Shown in pieces: positions 51,501 to 63,500 of a stretch of 64,000 nucleotides of DNA. Location of the stretch: the NCBI RefSeq assembly GCF_001949145.1, contig NW_019091568.1, positions 314,272 through 378,271 on the forward strand. The letters are read 5' to 3'. This DNA is from Acanthaster planci (taxonomy: Eukaryota > Echinodermata > Asteroidea > Valvatida > Acanthasteridae). The notes beneath the pieces are model-generated. The model was not told the origin of the DNA. It was given only the letters and a program-made list of their open reading frames with translations, and ran no database searches. Position 1 is the stretch's first letter, and each line of letters opens with the position of its first letter. A program made the position numbers and the translations under genes.

Positions 51501-54500
51501 ATACACCCATGAAAACCACACACGGCCCGCCGAGGTTCTCTCTTGATTTTCATTGGATTTGAGTTTGTACAGGGACTATGGCACGCAGCGGGCTGTGCAC
51601 AGCATTGCGGCTACGGCCATTCCCCACACGCAGGTATTGTAATCCCAGCCACAGCCAGTAGATTCAGACACGGCCTTAGACTGCTTACGTAGGATTTGAC
51701 CTTTTACAGAAATTGTAATAAAAAAGTCCACATCAAGCAGGAATCAGCAAATTATTGAAAACTATGAAAATGTTTGCCTTGGTACAACTAATGTTTTCTT
51801 CTGTATATGTGTACATGTATATCAAAACTCTGCCTTAATGCTAACATCCACCACACATTTCTCGATACGCACATACTGAAATTCGCACAAGTACTTGTAT
51901 GTACATGTACATGTGTCTTTGTAGAGACGAAATGCTCCTATTTGAACCAGAATTACATGTACCTGTGCTTTGTTTTCTTGGTTGAAATTTCAACAGAAAA
52001 CCCCTAATTTGCTACACATAATTTGCTACACATAATTACACATCAAAAGTTCCTCCTTTTCGAGTAGCCTAATTTCCAAATACCCATTATGGGAAGTCCT
52101 GGTGGAGACCTTTACATCTTCAGAATTGCCCTGGAATCCTTTTCAACGTATTATCCTGTCTCTCGATGGGTCTCCACACAGAGCATCATTATTTGAGCAC
52201 AGAGTTGCAAACTTGAATACAACAATGTGTGTATGGACCTCCTGGCCTTTGGTTAGGTGTGCAGTAACTTACACTGTTACAGTTGTAACAGAACCGCATT
52301 AAAAGTTTCCTAAGTTTTACAGTTTTATAGTGTTTTGCCCTCTTTCCCTTCAAATGAGTGAAACTTTATTTCACTGCCTGTCAAAACTTTGTATGAGACA
52401 GTTTATAATTAACTTGAAAGTTTTTAATTAACTTGGAAAATGTTGAATAGAAGAGACACTCTGTTATTTTCCTAGTTTAGGCAATAAAGTAAATTTTCAA
52501 TATAAAACTTGTGGGCACATTCTCCCACAGTTTCCAAGAAAAGAAGCCACAGACTTCCTTATTTTTTTTTGAATGGATGCAAACTTCCTTATTCTCTCAA
52601 GAAAGTGTAGCCGCACTCTAAAATAACTTCAGTGGACCTTCCACTAAGACGCCTGGGATCATCAAAGATAAGAATCACTCAAATTTATCACAGGCACCAA
52701 CTGGCACAGAATTAACTCATGTCATTCCCTCAGTTTTTTTTGGGGTCGAATTTCAATGCATTCTTTGGTAAATGACCGGTTTGTTAATGAGCCCATCCTG
52801 ATAACTCAGCCACCGCAGCTGCCCTGCAAAAAATATTTGTCAATTTTGAGAAATTCTTACATCCTATGATGAGAAGTGTCATCCGGGGAATCTTCATCTT
52901 TGATGAGATCTTGACCTTGAAAGAGACAAGATCCTAAGTGCCAGTACATGAATGATAAACTGCAGATTTTGGGAAATCTTTTTTCTTCCCTCCACAACTT
53001 AGCGAGGAATTTTGGCTTATTCACTAGCTTATTCAAGTGGATCTTTGCGACATGCTCACTAGTGCACTCAATCACCAAACTTGCTGAGGTTGTGGGTTTG
53101 AGCCAGATTTGCTCACAGTATTTGTTACGCTACCCGTAAGTTTAGTGATCCCCACTGCTCATATTGAGGACGTAACATCAATGTAACTTAATAGTTAACT
53201 TCAATTTTGTAAAAGATTTACATAGAGAAGATTGGAGTTCGTGGGGGATTCCCTGGATAGCAAACTCAAATTTTAAAGAAAAAAAAATTTCCGCCCCTCC
53301 GATTCTTTTTAAAAATGTGGCAGTACTTATGTACGTGTACATGTATTTAGTAGAGAATAATTGTACAGAGTATTTGAAGTTGCTTCCCTGATCACAGGAC
53401 ATCCTTGATATGCATTTGTGGTAAAAAATATCTCTCATATTTATTTGAAAGGAATATAAATAGCTTCAAACAAAAAGACATTCTGATTTTACCTGATAGA
53501 ATTGGAAAAGGTAACGAAAGCCATGTCCAATTTGAAGCTGAAACCAAAACATTAAAAGGTTACCCTGTATGGGTGAGGCTTCATAATCTGACTCTAATGC
53601 GCATCCTTGGGGCACTATTTTTGGAGTTTTCCGTTAGGTGTGCTGTTAAGGAGAGTTGTGGTGTTCTCTCAGAGTCGTATAAATGCTTGGTTTGTCTCTT
53701 GCCCTCTGCCAGGTGTCAAGATCCTCAGTCTCACCAACACCATGCCCATCACCGTCCCAAGCCAGAAGGGAAACTATGACAACTTCCTCCGACCCCATGC
53801 TCGGGATTCCATTCTGGTAAGTTGACCCCACTGCTCCCCACCAAACGCCACCAGACATCACTCATCCATCCGTTTGCTGGCCCAATGGTGTTTCAGATTG
53901 GAATCAGCCTTGGAGCACATCGAGCTTTGAAAGACCAGCTACATGTATGTACTGGTATTTGCTAATGCAAGTTACATGTCGAAATTCTGGCTTAGCACTT
54001 AGTAGGGAAATTAATGTGATAAACAAAGATCTGAAGAAAACCACTCATTTGGAGCATACCCCTGGTACTTTTCATCCACCTGGAATAGATATTTTTTTCT
54101 CCCCAAACAGCTGGTACAGATTAGGACAAGGAGAGTACAGGGACTAATATTTTACAATGTATGTCCTGTTTTTCAGATTCCATTCTTTACAAGAACTTTT
54201 CCTGTGAGAACTGACTCCTTTTGTGGAACAAAATTTCCAATTCCATAAAGCCTGTCCGTGTTTCAAACACATCATTTGTATGTACCAGAACGTCAGAGTC
54301 TAGACTTTCACGGAACCATGAGCCAAGACTCGATGGATAACCCAACTCACTCTTCCAGAGCAAGTTGCTCAAAATAACACACAGCCATCCCCCCTTTCAC
54401 CGTACACCTGTCACAGGAAAAGCAACCAATGAAGTTGTTACGCTGTTTTCCACTCCACTTCGTGGCATGTTTTTTCCCCCCAACCTCTTGGACCGCAGTC

Positions 54501-57500
54501 AGGGAGGATATTAGCCCTTCCACCCGCAAAGAATTTTTTTCTTTGCTTTCAAAGTGTTCCTCTTCCTCTGCGGACAAACATTTGCTTCTTATTTTCTCCA
54601 GTCTTGTTTTTCCTTCTATAAATTTTTGGCAAACATTCATTGGTAAGAAGGGATGCTATTCTGATTTCAAAGGATGCTAAGTTTATTTCAAGCAGTTTCT
54701 GGGAAGAGAAAGTCGGATTTTAAACTAGATCTTTTGACTCCAGCTTTGTATATTTTTGGTTGTATGAATACAATTTGAGTAATAATTAAGCTTCAGTACT
54801 GAAGGGATAGTTACCCAAAGTTTTGCCTCTCTTTAACTTCAGTTGATCTTTCTTGTAGTGTTACACCTTCACTATATTTATGTTTCTAGCAGATTTATGT
54901 GGCTATAAAGGGCTGTGAGTACTCTTACATGGACGTATTTTGTAAACTATTTTGGCCACAAGTCGTGATCAGGAGCAGCTTAATCCATTTTCATGTTGAA
55001 TGAAAAAAAAATTAACAGCAGTGGAATTCTTACCTGTGATTACAAGAGTGCCAGACTTCTCTGGCCCAAGTTGGCCCCGAAAGTTCTTACTGTTCAATGG
55101 GCATGGCCATACATGTATGTCTTAGAGTCTTGCACTTGTACATGTGCATACCGGTACATGCCACCTCTCTGAATTTCCTGTGCTTTTCTTGGGTGATGCC
55201 ATCTTAAATCCTCATCTTACTTTGAGTCCCAGCCAAAAGCCTTTCCTCTTTGAAAAAAGCAATCAGGTTCCAGTTTTCAGTGTCATGTTTTCTTGTTTTT
55301 GCCATTGCAGGATCTGCAGTCATCCGAAGACATATCCCTGCGGCAGGACGACCTGCTGCGCAGTTTGTCTGCAGCTCTTCCGGTGAGTAGAGAAATGACT
55401 TCTTGTTAATTTGTCATCTTTTTTTTTCTTTCTCTCTCTTGATGAGATTCTGTGAGCCGATTTTGTTTTGATGGGAAGGCATAGACTGTGTATGGATGAA
55501 TATAGACTGTCTTAGGATCAAGCCCAGTACCCGGTATGTTATTCAACATGTACAGGAAGGAACCGTTAAACAGAGCAGTAAAAGAGACGATGAACAGTAA
55601 ATTACTTGGAGTGGGGCTTGTTAGACAGATGACTTGATAAACACAGTGAAAAATGTCCAAAATGACATGCTTAGCAACTATGTTTAGATTGATATGCTTA
55701 CCAAAAAACAGGAAATGAGTGTAATACAGTGTAGTGGTTGAGTGCTTCACAAGTACTCCGAGTTGTACATGAGTAGTCACAAGTCATGTGGTGGTGAGTC
55801 CATCACAAGTCCATCACAAGTCATCTTCTGTAGTCTGAAGCCAAGACACAAATTGTTCTGGTAAACTGTGACAGAGACATTCCTTTGTCATTCACCACCC
55901 TGCTACTACAGTGACAGGGCTTGTGAAAGGACTTGAGGTGGACTCGACTGTCCTGGGTAATCAGTCTCAAGCTGAGCCACAGTAAGCCATTGTAGTTGTA
56001 GAAAAATTCCCTTGTTACTGTCCATGCACCAGCAGTAGTGGAAGTACATGCAATTTTGACAGTACTCATAGTGATTTAGTACTGGCAAAATACAGGAGTA
56101 AAATTTACTGAGAAATCGGAAGAAAAGATGAGAAAAACAGTGAAGCCTTGGGGGAAAAGAGTAGACAGATGATATTGTGAAGCTGAGTAAGCCGAGGTGA
56201 TGTGGAAGCAAAAAGCAATGAGAAGTTAATTTGACACCTCCTTGGACACCCAGAGGCGATGAGTGTGAACAACCCCAGGGATCCATGGTGAAGCATTCTC
56301 ATTAATGTGGTGTTGATCTTTCAATTGTTGGCACTACAGAATTTGGGTGGTCTGGAGTGAATTACCCTTAAACAGATATCCAAGACTTACCAAATATGGC
56401 CATGGATCTGTCCAAGCATGCAGCGGAACTCATGAATTATCCCGAACAGTCCGGCAAAAGCAGGATGCAAATTGCGGTGTGCCTAATTTTCTTTATCCCC
56501 CCTGGTTTGGGTGCCCAAGTGCTTTGGCTAACATGCTGCTGAATCTCTTGGGGACGAGGGTGTTGTCGAGGCAATGTTGAGGGGAGAGATGTGGTCTCCG
56601 GGGAGATAGATGATGTAGCCTTGCTTTTTTTTTCTCCTGTACTCCTTTCTCTTTTGAAGGAGCTGCTGTGTGACGTTGTGGGTCATTCGGATGTTGTTGG
56701 GTTTTGGTGAGGAAATGATCAATTGACTGTCAGGCACGGCGGTGCGCGTGCTTTGCAAAAAGTGTGGGCCTGTTTTTGTATGGAGTAGTTTCCCCTTGGC
56801 AGATACTAAGTATATGCACTCACTGACTTGATTCATGGCTTACTCTAAATTGATCTTAATAAAGAAAGAATTACAGACAAATGGCAAAAATATTAAAAGG
56901 AAAAAATTAAAGCAGAAACAAAATAAACTGAAAATCAGAAGAAGAAAAAAATGTGTCAATTGTGACTACAGTAGTACAAATCCAAACCAGTTAATTATAA
57001 CGTTACTTTGAAGTGGATACTGTCCATCCATTGAAGTATAGACCAACCTTCTGCATATTTCTTTTCCTCTTAGAACATCTCCATCGCCAGGGACAAGCTA
57101 GGCATTACCCCGGTCCATTTCCTCTCCCCTAAGGACATTGACAGGGTCCGGCAGATTGCCCTCATTGAGTTGACCGCCATGTTTGACCGGCTCGGCCTGT
57201 CATTCCAGCCAGTCCGAAAGTCCAGTCGAAAGAAATATAAAGGTGGGTTCCAAAATGTCGAAAGACAGTTACTAAGGGCTCAGTGTAAAAATGAGAATTC
57301 TCACTGAATTTGGCTGAAAGCTAATTCAGACATGAGTGGAGTGGAATTTATTGTCCTCAAAAGTTGACATTGACTTTTGTTCCTGATGTCTTTGAAATAG
57401 GTCCCTGGTTATTTCTTAGGACAAAAGACTGTATTGTTATTCAACAACTGGAGGAAAAAATGAAACCTCCAAAAAAGGTCTGAGAAAACGTCAAAGCTAA

Positions 57501-60500
57501 ATAATGAAACTGAAAAAGCAAAGTGTATTTTAAGTACAGTTTAATATGAATTAAATGTTAGTACTGAGTACTTAGAGGAAATTGTACTCCTATCACATTA
57601 TCTAAAAGCTACATGTATTTTAATGTTAGTGCATAATTACCATAACTGGTTTTGCTCTCCCAAATTTACATATATGCAGATCTCTCTTTTAAAACTACAC
57701 ACGATGTACAGTTTTTCCTACTGTAATAGGATAGTCATCTATTGTATTGGTTAGTTTATATACATGTAGATTATTCACATATGTTATGTAAGATATTATT
57801 TTCATGTTTTTGTCATAGACTCCGGTATCTTTGGTGTCCCACTTACAACACTTGTTGAGAATGACAGACTATGGAGACCGGAAACAGACACGCCACTGGT
57901 ATTACAAAAGGTAATTGTTAATATTCTTCTTTTTTCATGAATAATGGATTAATTAAAAGTAGGTATATAATTGGCAAACTAATATCTTTTGAAAAAAAAA
58001 TCTTTTTCAGTTTTAGAATATTACCAAAGAATGTAGGCCCAGTAATACTTTGACTAGGGAACCAGGATGCAATGAATGAAATAAATATGCCTTCATAAAA
58101 ATATCAATTTCTCGCCAATTTAAGTTTTGCTTTTTTTGTTGAAAAGGTGAGTTCTGGGTTACATGTGTAATATCACCCGGATTGGAACTTTCGCATGTTT
58201 TCTGTTTCTTCTGTAGATCATTAGTTACTTAGAAGAGAACGGGCTGGACGAGGAGGGTGTGTTGAGAGTTCCTGGCTCATCAGCAAGAATCAAGGTAAAA
58301 TGTCTCCATGGTGCCTTGATGCACTGAAGGTCTTTCGTGTCATTAGAGTTGTTTTTCATCCATCTCAAGGAAACTTTGTGAGTCTTCTTCACTTTTTTTG
58401 GGGGGGGAGCAATTTGTAGCCTTTGTTTTGACGGAAGTAGCACTGTGAAAGTTAGAAATGGGGCTGATAAATTGGATTGCCAAGATGCGACTTTTCCACG
58501 TTAAAGTGGTGAAAAAGCTTGAAATAGATTCTGCCATAGGAACTGGATTGAAAATAATTCCCCAACAGGACTGCGTGATCCTTTGCAGCTACACATGGAT
58601 GTTTTCCTGATGTCAATCACGTTTCCTGCCCGACTATATAAAAAAGGGCAGAGCAGTCTTATATTTGGCATGCAGTGTCATACAGCTTTGCCCTGGAAAG
58701 GTTAAGACTCACTCACAGAATATGTTGTGGTTTACCATGGGAAAAAGTCTCGGGCTTTTGAATCGGCCAATCACAGGTTTCATTTCAAGAAATCACGAAT
58801 ATTATCATTGAAAAAGGTTGCAGAGTCATAAATGAATTTGGTTTGGAAAAGTCATAGATTTGTCTCTGGATTTTTGACACCCGATCCCTGTATTTGTTTA
58901 AGAAAAGTCATATGTTCTCCTTCAGTTTTTGCTGAAACCCTGAGTTTTATTTAAAAAGTGATAATGCAGAAGCACTCTTGTTGTCAATGAAGTACAAGCT
59001 GTGTCCATCTCCTGATGCTGCCTTGCAACCAATGAGTTTTCACTTTTGCTTCGTAGTGTCACGAGCTGTTAATTAATGGTGTTCCTGTTTTGATTGGACA
59101 TTGGCCAACTGTAGACACTAAGGTGTTAGCAGTAAAAATTAATTTTGACATTAATCTTGTTGTCTTTTACATCAGGATGTGACATGCCAGGATATCATAA
59201 TTACGGCTATCATGGAAACGCTTAAAATGAGAAAGCAATGAGATATCAACATTTTGTAATCTGTAATCTTTGCTTGGATGAACACTGGCGACAGTGAAGA
59301 AAAGTTTTGGAAGGGATCTTGAAACCAATGTCGAAACAGAAATCACTGGGAGTAAGAGATACATGTAGGTGCAAAGAGACTTTTTGATTAACTGATGAAA
59401 CATGAGCATTTCATCAGAGCAGATGTATCTAATGCTTGCAACATTTCAAGCAAAAAGTTTCCAAAATGAAAAAAAAAATTGTAGTTCCATTCTCCATCCT
59501 TACAGCAGCAACCTGTAACAACTTGCACTTAACAACACTGTGTGACCCATGCAATTTTGGCCAATTAGAAAAAAAAATTGTTTCCCTCTGGCTTCCTCCA
59601 CAGCAACTCCGGGAGGAAATTGAGACTCTGTTCTATGAGGGCAAGTTCAAGTTTGAAGATTTACGAGTCAATGATGTGGTGGGACTCCTCAAACAGTTTC
59701 TCCGTGACCTGCCCACGCCCATCCTGACACTGGATTACATCAACGCCTTTGCCATGGTGGAAAGTAAGTCGGTGTCCAAAATCAACTGGCTAAGGCTGTG
59801 TACCAAACATGTCAATGATAGGTTGATGCAGCCCATAAATGTAGCTAATGACTTCTACAACTTTTAGACTTGGTCTGAGTTCCAACCCTCTTTTCCACAA
59901 CAAAATGAGCGTGCAGTCCTTCCATTGCCACTTGAGTTTTCACCCAGCAATTTGCCAACGGCAGTGATGTGACCAAAAATGCAAATGTTATTGTAAACAC
60001 TGTAGTCTTGTCTCTGCCATGAAAGTGGTTCATATATTTTCTCTAGGTGACTGTGAATTGAACAAGTTGAAGCCAAATCAACCATTTGAAATGTGATAGA
60101 ATAACATGCAATGATTAGTTCTTGGAGTAATAGTCTCTAAGTTCTGAAGTGAACACATAATTCAGTTTTTCCATTGTATGTGTTGATTTCCATTGCATAT
60201 TTAAGCATCTGTCATTAAAAGTCTCTTTATCCACTTAGCGGTACATAATTCTTTGAAAACTTATATCCTAGTTTCTTTGTAGCTGACTTTGAACATGGAA
60301 AACTTTCTGCAATAGAAAAAAAAGTAGAACTTTTGGAGTGTTTTGGTGGTCACAGGATTAAAGAACAGATTTCTCTGACAGCACCGCCAGTCAGAAAATG
60401 TAGGACAAGAATTTCAAGTGACAGATCCTTTTGACTTGGTGGAACACATGTGGCCTGGGTTGTCAGACATAGATAGGCTGTTTATCTCCAGGATGTATCA

Positions 60501-63500
60501 CTGGGGGCTCAGGATTTCAGGAGGTGATGGGATCCTTCCCATTTGGAAAACTTGAAACTGTTGGCCGCTTGTCTTGTTAAAAGCCGGAAATTCCACAGTC
60601 CACATTCGTTTTGCAATACAGGTATTGATTTACACCCTGTTCAAAGTCATTTAATCTGACAGGCTGACTATTACATTTAGGCATGGTTTAGATGCCATTT
60701 TTTGTGATTTTTAAGATTTTAGTAGAATTAAAGATATTAAAGACAGATTTAGAATATGAGTAGATTTGGAAGATGGATTTAGAAGTTAAGATTAAGTAAA
60801 CTGGATGAAAAGAAGTGATTTGAGTATAGGTGTACTTCATGTAGAGCATTTGGGAGTGTGAAGTGAGTTTGATGTCAAACATCAAATTCCTTTAATGCAG
60901 GAATTTGGCAAAGTTCACTTGAAATGCTTTCAACTTGTGCTTGTGCACAGTCCCATTTACATGCACACCAAGTACATAAAGGAACCAGCCCTTTATGAGT
61001 TAGGTTGGATTCAGGAGATGAGATCTTCAAGATGGGATGGAGTGGAGAAGAATCAACAAATGCAATTATGAAGGCAGAATTGCACAGGCTGCAGGAAGAC
61101 CATTTGAAAAACAACATGCTGGCAGGATCCAGGGTTGACCTGCTTCTAAATACTCACCATAGAGCACAAAATTGGATTTGTTTACACCTGTACCCATTTA
61201 TACCCAAGGGTAAAGGGGGACAGGTAGGTACATTAGGTAGCAGGACCTTGTTTAAGGGCATAGCATAGGGCTAGCATCTGGATTTATTTATACCCGTACC
61301 TACTAATATCATACCCATGGGTAGGAGAAAGTTAGGGTGAAGAACCTATTGAAGGACGAGGTGTAAAAACAACATGGCTTAACCTTTTCTGAAGTTGATA
61401 TCTTTGTTATACACCTGGATGTGGAGAGGTATACGTATCTATCTGTGTTAGCGTTTGCAAGTTTCTTTCAAATAACGGAAACAGCTGTGGCAGATAGGCA
61501 GGACATGTAGCTCAGAATTGCACGCTAGCCCACAATTGAATGAACTGTAGTTACGGGATGTGCTCATGCGCCAAAATATGCTAATTGTTGCTACTGAGAT
61601 CTTCTACCACAGTTGGCCAAACTTTGTAACCTACAGTGCTTAGAGCCACAAAAGTGGGCCCATGACAAGCTAGTTGATGTATTAAGTCGACTGATTTCTT
61701 GCAGAACCGCGTAAGTGAGCTCAACTGCAGATTTGCACTGCAACGCAAGATGTCCTCATTGAAATCCAATCTGGCCCTGTCCCCTGTTGTAAAACCAAGA
61801 AGCCCCCACCCCACTCAGATGTACTTCTTTTTTTTTTTTGACAGAGATCCAAGATCGCAAGAAGCAACTCCAGTGTCTCAACCTCCTCATCCTTGTCCTT
61901 CCAGATATCCACAGAGCAACCCTTAAGGTCAGTCGGTTATACCCACATCAAAAACCCCCACCCTTTTAATGAGACTTTTAAAGGTGAAAAGTTCATTGAC
62001 TCTGGTCCTTCCTCCTGGTACAAGTTCACTCCAAACTTGTAACAAAACTTGGCCAAAGGGAAATCATGACCTTACGCTTGTAACCATGTGCGAATAAAAA
62101 CGGGTTTTTATTTTTATGTCATGGAGCTGTTTGAACCGCCATGGGCTATTTTCAGTGTCATAAATCCACATAGTTTACTTGAGGGCAAGGGAATGTGAAA
62201 AGTCAATTCCTGGCTGGAGAGAATTGGTTACAGTAAAGTGTCTTCCTTGTGGACATGCCAGTAGCCATCTCATTTCCCTGGGCCATTTTGGTGAAAAATC
62301 TAATTAGCAGTAGCTCTGTCCAAAAAAAAACGCCCAGATTTTATTGAAAAGCACAATAAACCAGTCCTGTACAAACATTCTGAAGAGGTTGTGGAAATTT
62401 TTTTTACATTATTTGGAACATATTTGGAATAATTTGCGTTTCCTTTTAATAGTTATATAAAGTTAAGATGTTTTTAAATGTTGACTACATGTGGGAGTAG
62501 GAGAGGCTTATGAAAACAAAATGGAAAATATTTCCCGTGTGACCATCTTGGAATAGTCCTAGAGTTTCGCAGCTGAGCTGTATAAGCTTCCTCATCTTGA
62601 GAACATTTCAGGCTGATTTAGTCAATTAACCCCTGACACATTAACCACCCACAAAGAGCCCCTGTCTTTCCCCGATCCGCTTAACATTTCAAACCGGACA
62701 GGAATTCCAATTTGCCAGCTGCCAGGAAGGAAGGGGGAGAAAAGAGAAAACCCAAAAATACTCCCGAGTCTGTCATCACGTGATCAGGGCCCTGTTTGAT
62801 TTCTCCAGAAAACATGAGTCCTTTTTTTTTCCTTATGGGGGAATTACAAGCGTCGGAGGACGTGGTGAATTTGCAGCCTAAATCCTAACCCTCGCGTAAA
62901 CTTCTGCCCGAGCAGAAACCCTGCCGTTTCTTATCAGTGCCTGCAAGTTAGTGGGACGTGCTAAGACCCCCTTCAAAATCAACACAGGGCATCTTTCAGA
63001 ATTTTGGGCGTACTTCCTGTCGTGCGATGATGTACATTTTGTGTCTTGAATGCATGTTGTGAAATTAGGACTTGCCAGTGCAAGGTGTTTTTTTTTGGAG
63101 TCACACTTCGTTTCGAATAAGACCGGAAATGTATTTAAAGGGGGAGTCAGGTTGATGTAGTTGTACTCTCCTTGCCTTGCACCTCTGAGAACCAGGTTCG
63201 AATCCACCCCAGGCTGACATGCAGACTGGGTTTTCACTCCCTACCATATTCTAGGGCTTTTCCCAGTTTTCCTCATACTGGTTCCTCTAAAGCTGCAAAA
63301 TCCTTCTTCATCTTCTCACTCTGTCTTGGTTTTTTTTTATGTTTCCGGGCCACCTTCGGATACCCTTGCACTATTGAGTGACGCGAGGTTTCATTCTCGA
63401 AAAAGAATTTATTGAAAATTAATGAATGGATGTGGTTTCTCAAGTTTTTCTGGGGGGTGGTTCAGAATATTTTACTCGAAAATTCTGGATTTATTGAAGT

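Larger units (their letters stand above)
44701..53712. other. 9-kb RhoGAP intron 4
   Basis: It contains a possible hAT-like end (48753), a small unidentified ORF (50210-50401), a SINE head (50882-50953) and scattered TACATG words that thin out after about 51.4 kb. A hexamer-poor block at about 45,240-45,400 resembles regulatory sequence. No extra exon is required by phase. Confidence 0.5.

Noticed and set aside
54187-54640. Minus-strand ORFs, up to 97 aa, in RhoGAP intron 5
   Set aside because: No family, no splice sites supporting an exon, and composition unlike the RhoGAP exons.
63141-63210. Functional tRNA gene
   Set aside because: The A box is degraded and no clear anticodon arm is seen; it fits a SINE head better.
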